DNA of 64,000 nucleotides from Candidatus Colimorpha pelethequi (GCA_018064245.1 JAGHVO010000020.1:1-64000); one strand, 5' to 3'; shown: positions 47,675-56,707, counted from the first letter of the stretch. Program-made: numbers and translations. The notes: generated by a model not told the origin, from the sequence alone.

Positions 47675-47712
47675 AAAAGGACTTTAAGGCTTGAATGCCT
47701 TAGAGTCCTTTT
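47675..47712 (+). terminator. Terminator of pgk
   Basis: AAAAGGACTTTAAGGC (47675-47690) pairs with GCCTTAGAGTCCTTTT (47697-47712), 16 pairs including one G-T, around a TTGAAT loop. Confidence 0.9.
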
Positions 47713-47739
47713 ATGAATTTTAACGTATAACGTCCTCTA

Positions 47740-49557
47740 ATGTCAGTTCCTTTTCTCCCCATCACTTTGGAAGAAGTCAAGCACCTCGGTTGGTCGGAGG
47801 TGGACATTGTCATCGTTTCGGGTGATGCTTACGTCGATCATCCTTCGTTTGGCACCGCCGTCATTGGCCGCACCCTTGAAGCCGCAGGCTATCGTGTTGC
47901 CATTATTCCCCAGCCCAACTGGCGTGATGATTTGCGCGATTTCCGCAAGTTTGGCAGGCCACGGCTATTCTTTGGGGTGACTTCAGGCGTGATGGATTCG
48001 ATGGTGAACCACTATACCGCAGCGCGGCGTTTGCGCCACGACGACGCCTATACGCCTGGTGGCGCTTTCGGTTTCCGTCCCGACTATGCAACCTACGTCT
48101 ATAGTCGTATCTTGAAACAAATCTATCCCGATACGCCTGTAATCATCGGCGGAGTTGAGGCTTCCATGCGTCGTTTGGCGCATTACGACTATTGGAGTGA
48201 TGCGTTAAAACCTTCCATCTTGATGGAGTGTCCTGCCGATTTGTTGGTCTATGGGATGGCGGAACGCATTATGGTGAAGGTGGCGAGATTGATAGAGCAG
48301 GAGGGCCCTAAGGCTGATCTTTCCTCGTTGTTGCAGACGGCATACGTCTCTCAATCAAAGCCTGAGGTGTCGGATCTCTTGGAATTGCATTCCTTTGCGG
48401 ATTGTCAGAAAAGCAAGAAACTTCATGCCGAGAATTTCCATGTCATCGAACGAGAGTCAAACAAGATTGAGGCTGCCACTATTTCGCAGTACTATGAGAA
48501 GGGGAGTGCGGCGCTTTCTGAGGAAGGTTCCTACGTTGTCGTCAATCCGCCCGAGCCGCCAATGACGACGGAGGAGATGGATGCCTCGTTCGACTTGCCC
48601 TATTCCCGTTTGCCACATCCAAAATATAAGAAGCGGGGTGCCGTTCCAGCCTACGAGATGATCAAATATTCTGTCAATATCCATCGTGGTTGTTTTGGTG
48701 GTTGCTCTTTCTGCACAATCTCGGCCCATCAGGGCAAGCAGATTGCTTCGCGCAGTGAAGAATCCATTCTCAAAGAGGTGAACCAGCTGACGCAGATGTC
48801 TGATTTCCACGGTGTGCTAAGCGACTTGGGAGGACCTTCCGCCAACATGTACGGTATGAGGGGTAAGAATCAGGAACTTTGCAAGAAATGTGCGCGCTAC
48901 AGTTGCATCCAACCTTCGATATGCAAGAATCTCGACAGCGACCACCGTCCGTTGATGGACCTTTATCGCAAGGTCGCTTCTGTTCCCGGCATCAAACATG
49001 TCTATATTGGTAGTGGTATCCGTTGCGACCTCTTTACAGCAGAAAACCATGGTTGGGACTATTTCAAGGAGGTTGTGTTGCACCACGTCAGCGGTCGTCT
49101 AAAGGTGGCTCCCGAACATACCTCCAGCCAAGTGCTGAAGCGAATGAGGAAACCTTCCTTCGACCTGTTTCTGCGCACTAAGCAAGAGTTTGACGCTATC
49201 TGTCGCAAGGCGGGTCTTCGCTATCAATTGATTCCCTATTTCATCAGTTCTCATCCAGGTTGCCGTTTGCGCGATATGGCCGAATTAGCAGTGGAGATGA
49301 AGAGATTGGGCTATCGCTTGGAGCAGATACAGGATTTCACGCCTACGCCCATGACGCTTTCTACTGAGATGTACTACACAGGCATCGATCCCGAAACTAT
49401 GGAACCTGTTTATGTCGCTACGCATCCCAACGAGAAACGAGAGCAAAACCTAATGTTCTTTTTCTACAAACCCGAAAATCAATCCCAAATCCGCCAAATA
49501 CTCCAACGCAGCCATAACGAGCAATACATCCCTAAATTATTCGGGAATCGCAAATGA
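47740..49557 (+). CDS. YgiQ family radical SAM protein
   Basis: Cytosolic protein of 605 residues. The N-terminal 300 residues form the UPF0313 domain (DIVIVSGDAYVDHPSFG, GVTSGVMDSMVNHY, IGGVEASMRRLAHYDYW). The radical SAM iron-sulfur cysteines are C318, C322 and C325 in HRGCFGGCSFC. Conserved LGGPSANMYGM and ISSHPGC follow, and QDFTPTPMTLSTEMYYTG is the family's C-terminal motif. It is shorter than E. coli YgiQ at the C-terminus. The reaction of the family is unknown. It lies 20 bases before the retropepsin-like gene, so they may be co-transcribed. Confidence 0.9.
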   Translation: MSVPFLPITLEEVKHLGWSEVDIVIVSGDAYVDHPSFGTAVIGRTLEAAGYRVAIIPQPNWRDDLRDFRKFGRPRLFFGVTSGVMDSMVNHYTAARRLRHDDAYTPGGAFGFRPDYATYVYSRILKQIYPDTPVIIGGVEASMRRLAHYDYWSDALKPSILMECPADLLVYGMAERIMVKVARLIEQEGPKADLSSLLQTAYVSQSKPEVSDLLELHSFADCQKSKKLHAENFHVIERESNKIEAATISQYYEKGSAALSEEGSYVVVNPPEPPMTTEEMDASFDLPYSRLPHPKYKKRGAVPAYEMIKYSVNIHRGCFGGCSFCTISAHQGKQIASRSEESILKEVNQLTQMSDFHGVLSDLGGPSANMYGMRGKNQELCKKCARYSCIQPSICKNLDSDHRPLMDLYRKVASVPGIKHVYIGSGIRCDLFTAENHGWDYFKEVVLHHVSGRLKVAPEHTSSQVLKRMRKPSFDLFLRTKQEFDAICRKAGLRYQLIPYFISSHPGCRLRDMAELAVEMKRLGYRLEQIQDFTPTPMTLSTEMYYTGIDPETMEPVYVATHPNEKREQNLMFFFYKPENQSQIRQILQRSHNEQYIPKLFGNRK

Positions 49558-49576
49558 ATTTATTTTTAGGTGAATT

Positions 49577-50479
49577 ATGCGTCGTTTTTGTATTTTCGTA
49601 GTGTCCATTTTAGCGTTTTTGCAGTCCTTCTCGTATAGTGTAATGGCTCAGGAACGGGTGGACTTTGATCTTGCAAAAATCAACGGACATTTCTTTTTTC
49701 ATGCCAAGTCGGTGCAAGGCAACTCGTTGCAGATAATGCTTGAATCGGGATTGCCGGCGTTTTTGGTCAGTCGTGATTTCTATGAGCAGAATCGTTCCGC
49801 AATTCATTTTGATTCGTCCGATTCAAAAATCCGTTTGTTCAACGAACTGTATCACATATCGTTCAAGGCTGACGATTTTGTGAATGTTGGCGGGGCTGTA
49901 TATGATGGACCAATCTTTGTGTTGGACGATTTTGAGGGATATAGTATGCCGATTCAATATCTGCGACTTCCGTCCGACAGTACTGCTTTGGTGCTTGTTG
50001 ATTTGCCCAATGGGAGGTTGTCGGTGCTGCCAAGAAATGGTGTTGATGTTGATTCGCAATTAGTTGTGTCTCTACCAATGGAAATAGACAAGCAGATTGG
50101 CTTTCCTGTGGTAGAGGACACCATTTTTGTGGAATCTGATTCAAACAAATTTTCTTTGCAAGGTCGACTTATTGTTGATTTTGGCAATCCGATGCTACTG
50201 TTTTTGCGCAAGCAGCATCCAAGCATAAAAGATGCAATGGATCGAGGTTCATTGGTGTTACACGACACATTCAACTCTCAAGGCGAGGTCGTCTCGCAAG
50301 GTTTGTATGCTCAAAAAGTTACGCTTCTGGGATATACGTTTCAAGAAGTGAGCATTGGCGTGACCGACAAAATGCCAGCCCTCAACCATTTGGGTCTATT
50401 AGGCATCCCGTTCTTCAAAGTGCCGGTCCTTTTTGATTTCAATCAAGGCCGCATGATGTTGTTACATAATCACAAGTGA
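49577..50479 (+). CDS. Secreted retropepsin-like protein lacking one standard catalytic motif
   Basis: 300 residues with a signal peptide ending SVMAQ near 25. Two halves look alike: each opens with a strand-turn that in aspartyl proteases would be DTG/DSG. In the first half the segment reads LQIMLESGLPAFLVS, with E-S-G in place of D-T/S-G. In the second, LIVDFGNPMLLFL has D-F-G. The end, LGLLGIPFFKVPVLFDFNQGRMMLL, matches the GLLG-x-x-F-F ... hydrophobic-hydrophobic-D-F pattern of periplasmic retropepsin-like proteins. So the fold is likely, but proteolysis is doubtful. It sits 20 bases after the YgiQ-type gene. Probably periplasmic or surface; role unknown. Confidence 0.6.
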   Translation: MRRFCIFVVSILAFLQSFSYSVMAQERVDFDLAKINGHFFFHAKSVQGNSLQIMLESGLPAFLVSRDFYEQNRSAIHFDSSDSKIRLFNELYHISFKADDFVNVGGAVYDGPIFVLDDFEGYSMPIQYLRLPSDSTALVLVDLPNGRLSVLPRNGVDVDSQLVVSLPMEIDKQIGFPVVEDTIFVESDSNKFSLQGRLIVDFGNPMLLFLRKQHPSIKDAMDRGSLVLHDTFNSQGEVVSQGLYAQKVTLLGYTFQEVSIGVTDKMPALNHLGLLGIPFFKVPVLFDFNQGRMMLLHNHK

Positions 50480-50490
50480 TTTTGTGACAT

Positions 50491-51393
50491 TCATTTCCCA
50501 TTCACCCATTTGTGGATTAGCTTGATGGCTTCGATGTTTCGAGGCACTTGAAGGTCTATTAGTCCGCTTTCAATGGGGATGACGTTGCCGCTTTTGACGG
50601 CGGTAAGGTCGGTATAAGGTGAGGTCTTGACGAAAGTTTCAGCATCTTCCTGTCGGATGAGAATGTAGTCTGGGTCGGCTTGCATCAATGCTTCAAGGCT
50701 GTAGTTCCAACCTTTGATGTCGTTGGCAATATTTTCTGCCCCAGCCATTTGTATTATTTCGTTGATGAAAGTGTTTCCTCCAGCGGTGAAGTTGCCCGCA
50801 GCGCCAAATCCCACCACATAATAGAGCGTGGGACGCTTTGCGAGGGAGTCGGTCTTGATGTCGAGGATTTCGTTTTTTAGCAGATTTACCAAACTGTCGG
50901 CTTCGTGACGGCGATTGATGAGGTTTCCGATGCGTTGGATGTTTTCGTAGAGACCATCGTATTGCGCTTTCTCAATCACGCAAGCCAAAGGAATTCCCAT
51001 TGCGTCAAGATGCTCAGCGGATTTCTTGGGAACCATCGAGCCGCTGATGACCAAGTCGGGCTTGAGGGTGAGTATTTTTTCGATATTGATGTTGCTGATG
51101 CCGCCGATGCTTTCGATCTGTTGTGCCTCATCTGGATATTTGCAAAAATCCGTTCTTCCAACCAAAAGATCATCGCCGCCCAAGGCAAAGATGATTTCGG
51201 TCACGGCAGGAGAGAGCGACACAACTCGCTGAGGTTGATCAGGTACGGCAATGTCGCGACCGTAATCGTCATGAAAAATAGTATTGGAATGGGACTTGCT
51301 TGAAGTATTGCCACAGCCAATGCACAGCAAGACTAAGAAAAAGGATAGGGCAGTGGTGAACAGTAATCTGTGATAGGTGGTCGAGCAATACAT
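50491..51393 (-). CDS. BtuF-like periplasmic binding lipoprotein
   Basis: 300 residues. Signal ending LCIGC (acylated cysteine about 27), then a type III periplasmic binding fold: RVVSLSPAVTEIIFALGGDD at the first lobe, the long linking helix around residues 150-180, and a second lobe with WNYSLEALMQADPDYILI. This is the BtuF/heme/iron-chelate family (Peripla_BP_2). The transporter permease and ATPase genes are not adjacent. It begins 24 bases after fabG in the same direction and may be co-transcribed with it. Ligand (cobalamin or an iron complex) cannot be decided from sequence. Confidence 0.85.
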   Translation of the reverse strand: MYCSTTYHRLLFTTALSFFLVLLCIGCGNTSSKSHSNTIFHDDYGRDIAVPDQPQRVVSLSPAVTEIIFALGGDDLLVGRTDFCKYPDEAQQIESIGGISNINIEKILTLKPDLVISGSMVPKKSAEHLDAMGIPLACVIEKAQYDGLYENIQRIGNLINRRHEADSLVNLLKNEILDIKTDSLAKRPTLYYVVGFGAAGNFTAGGNTFINEIIQMAGAENIANDIKGWNYSLEALMQADPDYILIRQEDAETFVKTSPYTDLTAVKSGNVIPIESGLIDLQVPRNIEAIKLIHKWVNGK

Positions 51394-51417
51394 GACTGGT
51401 GAATAAAATATGAATTA

Positions 51418-52167
51418 TCAAGCATCCTCCATGCCACCGCAGAGGTGCATCACGTCGCCAGTGTTGTAGGAAGAGAGTTCGCTGGCATAGTAGAGGCAAG
51501 CTTTTGCCACTTCGTCGGCAGTGCCGGGACGGCGCAACGGAATCCTTGTCTGCCAGTAGGCTTTCAACTCGGGAGGCATGTCTTGTGTCATCTCCGTTTG
51601 GATGAATCCTGGAGCCACCACGTTGACGCGGATGTTTCGAGCGCCCAATTCCTTGGCGGCAGCCTTGCTGAATCCGATGATGCCGGCTTTGGAAGCCGCG
51701 TAGTTGCATTGGTTGTTGTTGCCGGCGATACCCACCACGGAACTGATATTGACGATGCTGCCAAAACCTTGTTTCCACATTGCGGGTTGCACCGACTTGG
51801 TCATGCAAAACACCGACTTAAGGTTAGTGGCGAGGACGTCGTCCCACTGTTGTTCGGTCATACGCTTCAAGGCAGCGTCGGCGGTAATTCCTGCGTTGTT
51901 GATGAGGATGTCGATGTGGCCAAAATCGGCGAGCACTTGTGCCACCATCTGTTGGGCTTGTTCTAGGTTGGATGCGTCGGCAGCGTAGCCTTTGGCTTGT
52001 ACGCCCATGTCTTGTAGCTGTTGCTCAACGGCAATCATGTTTTCGTTGCGTGAACGTCCGCTGAAAGCGATGTTGCAGCCCTCTTGGGCAAAACGAAGCG
52101 CGATGGCCTTGCCGATGCCGCGCGTGGCGCCAGTAATGATGGCAACTTTATCTTTGAGTAGTTCCAT
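51418..52167 (-). CDS. fabG: 3-oxoacyl-ACP reductase FabG
   Basis: Short-chain dehydrogenase of 249 residues when started at the ATG at 52167 (MELLKDKVAIITGATRGIG). An open stretch to 52212 is AT-rich leader. The NADPH motif is TGATRGIG, NNAG is in ILINNAGIT, and the catalytic Ser, Tyr and Lys are in NISSVVG and CNYAASKAG. C-terminal G-G-G-M-E substitutes for the usual NGGM ending, so a small sequence difference exists there. In fatty-acid synthesis it reduces 3-oxoacyl-ACP; other SDR substrates are possible as no fab genes are adjacent. It is followed by the BtuF-like gene. Confidence 0.88.
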   Translation of the reverse strand: MELLKDKVAIITGATRGIGKAIALRFAQEGCNIAFSGRSRNENMIAVEQQLQDMGVQAKGYAADASNLEQAQQMVAQVLADFGHIDILINNAGITADAALKRMTEQQWDDVLATNLKSVFCMTKSVQPAMWKQGFGSIVNISSVVGIAGNNNQCNYAASKAGIIGFSKAAAKELGARNIRVNVVAPGFIQTEMTQDMPPELKAYWQTRIPLRRPGTADEVAKACLYYASELSSYNTGDVMHLCGGMEDA

Positions 52168-52257
52168 TAAGTTATATGCAATTATGTTAATACTAAAATA
52201 ACGTATTTTCAAGCATTATAGTATATGAGATTACTCCTAAAATGCTTCCATGTGATC

Positions 52258-53439
52258 TCAAATGTAAGGTTCAATTGTATTTATTTCTCCCATAAGCATT
52301 TTGAGGTAGCCAGCCTTTTGGGCTATGGATTCTATCTGTTTGGGATATTTTTTCCACAAATGATATTCAACCTCCCAAGTCTCCTCTGCTACGCCTCCGT
52401 CGGACCATTGCCAGCAGGCAGGAAGGAACTTCTCTATAATCTCAAAGTCCCCCTTATCCATCTCTCCCATCACGGCCTCGTCAAGATAGTAGTCTCTACC
52501 TTTCCCATCCTCTGAGAAATGTGCCGGGTCCCAAAATTGCCAAAACTGGTTCTTGCTCTGTGGCATAAGGGCAAGGAAATCTTCATGTGTCAAGGCCTGT
52601 TTGCTGATAAGCTTGTGGTAGATGGTTTCGAGTACCTTCTCATACGCCCAATCAATATTCTGCCATGGAACGTTATGCATATTCATCCAGTCTTTGTCTC
52701 TTTCGCAGAGGATTGAATCTTCGTCCACCATGCAGTAGTTACCCCAACCTCGTCCTCCTTGAGGGGAAAAAACACCGCAGCCTATGTCGTGTTTGCTAGA
52801 TCCTGGAATGCGGAAATCGCCCCAGTTGCAGACTTTCTCACCATCTTTGGTGGTCATCACACCCTTGTAGGCGTTGTTACTATAGCCATCACTATCGTTA
52901 TATACTGTGGAATAATGGTACTTTCCCTCTATCACATCGTATTCGTACGAGGCCGTACCTTTCCACGCATTTCCAAAATCGTCGTTGAGTTCGACGGTGG
53001 CGTATATTATTCCGCATTCGGTGCGATGGATGAGGCTGTCGTAGTCCTCAAATTCGGAAGGGGAGAGTTTTATGGAATCCAAATATATATAGCCCTTGAT
53101 ATTCTTTACAAAACCTTCGTCTTCATACCAGCTCCAGACACCACTTACAGAATATAAAAGGCCTGCGACTTTCTCCACCTTGGTGAACTTGATTCGAAAA
53201 CGGTCGAAGTCGCCGATAAACCCTAGCACGTCGGGACGTACCCACTTTTCGATAGTATGCGATACTGGCATGCCATTTTCAAATTTGATTTCGTAGTCCG
53301 TCAGCGTGTCGGGATTGATTATGGTGAGTGAGATGTCGGCTTGGGATAATTGGTCCATGGGTTCGGATTGCACCTTTTTTGATGAAGAGCAAGAATATAT
53401 TATTACGATAGTCAGCAAAGTGAAGAACGCTTTTTTCAT
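52258..53439 (-). CDS. Large orphan lipoprotein of unknown function
   Basis: 393 residues. Signal KKAFFTLLTIVIIYSC with the acyl cysteine at 17, followed by a SSSKK linker. The rest is acidic and unusually rich in tryptophan, tyrosine and aspartate (EKWVRPDVLGFIGDF, VWSWYEDEGF, FWQFWDPAHFSEDG, CWQWSDGG). The first half (about 30-210) looks like beta strands, the second is helical. Five cysteines in the mature part may form disulfides. No family recognised. A promoter at 53554 drives it alone. Its location on the surface or periplasmic face is set by the lipoprotein anchor; function unknown. Confidence 0.68.
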   Translation of the reverse strand: MKKAFFTLLTIVIIYSCSSSKKVQSEPMDQLSQADISLTIINPDTLTDYEIKFENGMPVSHTIEKWVRPDVLGFIGDFDRFRIKFTKVEKVAGLLYSVSGVWSWYEDEGFVKNIKGYIYLDSIKLSPSEFEDYDSLIHRTECGIIYATVELNDDFGNAWKGTASYEYDVIEGKYHYSTVYNDSDGYSNNAYKGVMTTKDGEKVCNWGDFRIPGSSKHDIGCGVFSPQGGRGWGNYCMVDEDSILCERDKDWMNMHNVPWQNIDWAYEKVLETIYHKLISKQALTHEDFLALMPQSKNQFWQFWDPAHFSEDGKGRDYYLDEAVMGEMDKGDFEIIEKFLPACWQWSDGGVAEETWEVEYHLWKKYPKQIESIAQKAGYLKMLMGEINTIEPYI

Positions 53440-53553
53440 AAATTATTTGTTGTTTGTATGTTATAAATGGATAAGTGGTGAATATTGTTGAAATGTGTTA
53501 GTTTGCTGAATTTTAGTTTATTGAGATGGATTATGATAGGTGTAAATTCTAAT

Positions 53554-53584
53554 CAAAGATACAAAAATAACAATAGGATGACAA
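53554..53584 (-). promoter_or_regulatory. Bacteroidota-type promoter of the 52258 lipoprotein gene
   Basis: On the minus strand: TTG (53584-53582), a 20-base spacer and TATCTTTG (53561-53554), 115 bases before the ATG. Confidence 0.6.
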
Positions 53585-53626
53585 ATTTTATTGTAGTTGT
53601 TTGCTTGGTATGCTGAATAACAAAGC

Positions 53627-53647
53627 GGGGCGCGCGAAGAGCGCCCC
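53627..53647 (-). terminator. Probable terminator of gapA
   Basis: GGGGCGC (53627-53633) pairs with GCGCCCC (53641-53647) around a 7-base loop, 27 bases past the gapA stop. A weak GCTTTGTT run follows on the minus strand. Confidence 0.6.
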
Positions 53648-53673
53648 CCTTGAATATTTAAATTACTAAAAGA

Positions 53674-54681
53674 TTAGAGCAGTTTTGCGAGTTTTGCGGC
53701 GAGGTCGCCAACGCGGGTGCTGTAACCCTTCTCGTTGTCGTACCAAGAAACAACCTTTACGAAGTTGCCGTCCATAACCTGGGTGAGCAAGCTGTCGAAA
53801 ATGGAGCTGTTGGTGTTGTCGATGATATCGATGCTGACGATAGGATCTTCAACATACTGGAGAACGCCTTTCATAGGACCTTCAGCAGCTTCCTTAATGG
53901 CAGCGTTGATTTCTTCCTTGGTAACGTTGCAGTTCATCTCAGCGGTGAGGTCAACAACAGAACCATCGGGAGTAGGAACGCGCATTGCGAAACCATCGAG
54001 TTTGCCTTTGAGTTCGGGGATAACCAAACCTACAGCCTTGGCAGCGCCAGAGGAAGTGGGGATGATTGATACGGCGGCAGCGCGAGCACGACGGAGGTCG
54101 CTATGGGGCTGGTCGAGGATTTTCTGGTCGTTGGTGTAGCTGTGGATGGTGTTCATCAAACCACGCTTGATGCCGAATTTGTCGTTCAAAACTTTGGCAA
54201 CGGGAGCCAAGCAGTTGGTAGTGCAGGAAGCGTTGGAAACAAGCTGCATCTCTTTGGTGAGCACGTTGTCGTTTACGCCCATAACTACGGTAGCGTCAAC
54301 GTCGTCGGCCTTGCCTGCGGGAACGGTGAGGATGACTTTCTTTGCACCAGCGTTGATGTGCTTCATCATCTGCTCGCGTTTTTTGAAGAGACCAGTGGAT
54401 TCAACAACGATGTCGATGCCGAGTTCTTTCCAAGGAAGCTGTTCGGGGTCGCGTTCTGCATAGATGCGAACTTTCTTGCCATTGACAACGAGGTATTCGC
54501 CTTCAGCGTGAACATCACCGTCGAAGTTCTCGTGTACGGAATCGTACTTGAAAAGATATGCGAGGGTGTCAGCGCTTGTCAAGTCATTGACTGCTACGAT
54601 GTCAAGTTCGGGATGAGCCATCATAGCGCGGAAGGACATACGTCCGATACGGCCAAAACCGTTAATAACTACTTTTGCCAT
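53674..54681 (-). CDS. gapA: Glyceraldehyde-3-phosphate dehydrogenase
   Basis: Cytosolic tetramer-forming enzyme of 335 residues of glycolysis and gluconeogenesis. NAD motif NGFGRIGR at the start, catalytic C153 in SNASCTTNCLAP, the S-loop with HSYTNDQKILD, and YDNEKGYSTRV near the end. Residues after the glycine motif (ALND-like VAVNDL) fit NAD use. Codon usage is strongly biased, as expected for high expression. It has its own promoter (54734) and terminator (53627). Confidence 0.97.
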   Translation of the reverse strand: MAKVVINGFGRIGRMSFRAMMAHPELDIVAVNDLTSADTLAYLFKYDSVHENFDGDVHAEGEYLVVNGKKVRIYAERDPEQLPWKELGIDIVVESTGLFKKREQMMKHINAGAKKVILTVPAGKADDVDATVVMGVNDNVLTKEMQLVSNASCTTNCLAPVAKVLNDKFGIKRGLMNTIHSYTNDQKILDQPHSDLRRARAAAVSIIPTSSGAAKAVGLVIPELKGKLDGFAMRVPTPDGSVVDLTAEMNCNVTKEEINAAIKEAAEGPMKGVLQYVEDPIVSIDIIDNTNSSIFDSLLTQVMDGNFVKVVSWYDNEKGYSTRVGDLAAKLAKLL

Positions 54682-54733
54682 AATATATTGTTTTAGATTG
54701 GTTTGAATAAATTAATATTGATTATTGAAAGTA

Positions 54734-54764
54734 CAAAGATACAAAATAAATTGATATTTGCCAA
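54734..54764 (-). promoter_or_regulatory. Bacteroidota-type promoter of gapA
   Basis: On the minus strand: TTG (54764-54762), a 20-base spacer and TATCTTTG (54741-54734), 53 bases before the gapA ATG. Confidence 0.65.
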
Positions 54765-54774
54765 TTGCCAATAG

Positions 54775-54890
54775 ATAATTGATTATTGATGATTGATTAT
54801 TATTTAGTTAAGAGCTTTGCGGATTGCGAATTGCGAATGATTTCCTAGTCACTGTTCACTATTCACTAATCACCATTCACTATTCACATA
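54775..54890. repeat. Degenerate intergenic spacer repeats between gapA and mtgA
   Basis: AATTGATTATTGATGATTGA words (54778-54800) are followed by GGATTGCGAATTGCGAAT (54823-54840) and ACTGTTCACTATTCACTAAT, CACCATTCACTATTCAC (54851-54888). The last is the reverse complement of the GTGAATAGTGATTAG family. TAATTTTG at 54899-54906 is a possible -7 box of the mtgA promoter. Confidence 0.6.
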
Positions 54891-54939
54891 TTTTTTCGTA
54901 ATTTTGCAATCCGAATTTTTTCATACTTTATAATATATA

Positions 54940-55767
54940 ATGGAAAAAGAATCACGGAAAAAAGGGCTAAAGCCGTGGAAGGAAATCGGCTTTGGCAGAA
55001 AGATTTGGCGCATTGTGTGGATGGCAGTCGTGGGACTTTGGCTGCTTTCGTTGTTTCTGGTGATGCTCTATAAGTTTGTCAACCCACCATTGACGCCTTT
55101 GATGGTGCAGCGTTTCTTTCAGCAAGTGACTGAGTCGGACCGAAAGGTGAATTTTGAGCGCGACTATGTGAAAATAGAGGACATTTCGCCAAATCTCGTG
55201 ACGGCTGTGGTCTATTCCGAGGACGGCCTCTTTATGTACCATCATGGTTTTGACGTCAAGCAACTCAAAAATTCATACCGAGAAAACAAGCGTGGCCGAC
55301 GTGTGCGTGGCGGAAGCACTATCAGCATGCAGACCGCGAAAAATGCTTTTCTCCCTCACCGTCGCAGCTATCTTCGCAAAGCGTTGGAAGCATATTATAC
55401 CATTCTTATAGAAAAGGTTTGGGGCAAGGAACGTATCATGGAGGTTTATTTGAATATTATCGAGTTTGGCGACGGAATTTATGGCTGTGAGGCGGCGAGC
55501 CAGCACTATTTTGGTCACAGCGCCAAGAATCTCTCCCGTCGAGAGGCCGCCCAGCTTGCAGTAACCTTGCCTAGTCCTTTGAAACGCAATCCTGGCCATT
55601 CCACGTTCTTTTTCAGAAGTCAGACCAACGTGGTGATGGGTCGAATGGGATGGGGTAGGGTGTGCGTAGATCCCGACAAGATGCGCCCCAACAAGAAATA
55701 CCAAAATCAAGAGACCATTTGGGACTTCGTAAAGTGGCTTTGGGAAGAAAAGAAGAAAGAAAAGTGA
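54940..55767 (+). CDS. mtgA: Monofunctional peptidoglycan glycosyltransferase
   Basis: Inner-membrane GT51 enzyme of 275 residues that polymerises lipid II glycan strands, without a transpeptidase domain. One N-terminal membrane helix (IVWMAVVGLWLLSLFLVML, about 26-44), then the GT51 motifs: the catalytic glutamate in SEDGLFMYHHGFD, GGSTISMQTAKN, ERIMEVYLNIIEFG (second catalytic Glu region) and RREAAQLAVTLPSP. Length is normal for MtgA. It begins after a repeat-filled spacer and is followed by xerD after 30 bases. Confidence 0.93.
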   Translation: MEKESRKKGLKPWKEIGFGRKIWRIVWMAVVGLWLLSLFLVMLYKFVNPPLTPLMVQRFFQQVTESDRKVNFERDYVKIEDISPNLVTAVVYSEDGLFMYHHGFDVKQLKNSYRENKRGRRVRGGSTISMQTAKNAFLPHRRSYLRKALEAYYTILIEKVWGKERIMEVYLNIIEFGDGIYGCEAASQHYFGHSAKNLSRREAAQLAVTLPSPLKRNPGHSTFFFRSQTNVVMGRMGWGRVCVDPDKMRPNKKYQNQETIWDFVKWLWEEKKKEK

Positions 55768-55790
55768 TTAGTGACTAGGATACCAACGAA
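55765..55790 (+). repeat. Short GTGATTAGTGACTAGG spacer repeat
   Basis: GTGATTAGTGACTAGGAT overlaps the mtgA stop and fills the gap to xerD. It also creates a spurious in-frame GTG upstream of the true xerD start. Confidence 0.5.
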
Positions 55791-55797
55791 TAAATAT

Positions 55798-56703
55798 ATG
55801 GACTCTTGGCAACGATATGAGCGTGATTTCAAGACTTTCTTGAAATTGGAGAAAGGTCTGGCGGACAACAGCGTCCAGTCCTATCTCACCGATTATGCCC
55901 ATCTGTCACGTTTTGCCCAAGAGCAAGGTCTTGAACCCGAGCAGGTGAAATTGGAACATTTGCAGTTGCTTATAAAGAATTTGAATGACATGGACATTGC
56001 CGTTTCCACGCAGTGTCGCATGATTTCGGGCTGGAGGGAGTTTTTCAAGATGCTGCTCATCGAGGACGCAATCGCCGAAAGTCCAGCCGATCTGCTCGAT
56101 ATGCCTTCCCGTCCCAAGCGCTTGCCCGACGTGCTGACCGACGAAGACATCCTCAAGATACAAAACACTTTTGATCGTAGCCGTCCCGACCAAGACCGTA
56201 ACTACATCATCGTTGAAGTAATGTATGGTTGTGGACTGCGTGTCTCGGAACTCGTCAATCTCAAACTTTCCAATATCTACGAAGAAGATGAATGCCTGCG
56301 TGTTATGGGTAAAGGAAACAAAGAACGCTGGGTGCCCATCAATCGGAGAGCATTGGACTTGATGCTGATGTACATCACCAAAATCAGATGTCATCAGCCC
56401 GTCAAGCCAGGTGAGGAGAAATATGTTTTTCTCAACCGCCGAGGAAGTCATCTTTCCCGCAACTATGTCTTTATGTTTTTGCAAAAGGCGGTTGCTGCGG
56501 CGGATATCAAGAAACATGTGAGTCCCCATAGTCTGCGTCATAGCTTTGCCACTGAGTTGGTGCAGAACGGCGCCGACCTGCGTGCCGTACAGGAAATGCT
56601 CGGACACGAAAGCATCACAACCACAGAAATCTACACCCACCTCAGCCGACAATATCTTCGCGAAACAATCTCCACCTATCACCCACACTATAGACTGAAT
56701 TGA
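55798..56703 (+). CDS. xerD: Tyrosine recombinase XerD (or XerC)
   Basis: Cytosolic recombinase of 301 residues that resolves chromosome dimers at dif. I use the ATG at 55798 (MDSWQRYERDF). The N-terminal SAM-like domain has ADNSVQSYLTDYAHLSRF. The catalytic residues are R in GCGLRVSELV, K in GKGNKERWVPI, H-x-x-R in HSLRHSFA, H in MLGHESI and the tyrosine nucleophile in EIYTHLS. The full size, lack of mobile-element neighbours and core location point to XerD rather than an integrase. XerC and XerD cannot be separated with certainty here. Confidence 0.9.
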   Translation: MDSWQRYERDFKTFLKLEKGLADNSVQSYLTDYAHLSRFAQEQGLEPEQVKLEHLQLLIKNLNDMDIAVSTQCRMISGWREFFKMLLIEDAIAESPADLLDMPSRPKRLPDVLTDEDILKIQNTFDRSRPDQDRNYIIVEVMYGCGLRVSELVNLKLSNIYEEDECLRVMGKGNKERWVPINRRALDLMLMYITKIRCHQPVKPGEEKYVFLNRRGSHLSRNYVFMFLQKAVAAADIKKHVSPHSLRHSFATELVQNGADLRAVQEMLGHESITTTEIYTHLSRQYLRETISTYHPHYRLN

Positions 56704-56707
56704 GAAC

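Noticed and set aside
46462-47676. Long minus-strand open frames opposite pgk and ligA (46462-47676, 21017-22429)
   Set aside because: Both lie against genes with complete motifs and have the composition of reverse-complement shadows.
55771-55797. GTG at 55771 as the xerD start
   Set aside because: It lies in a GTGATTAGTGACTAGG spacer repeat, and the ATG at 55798 gives the standard recombinase N-terminus.
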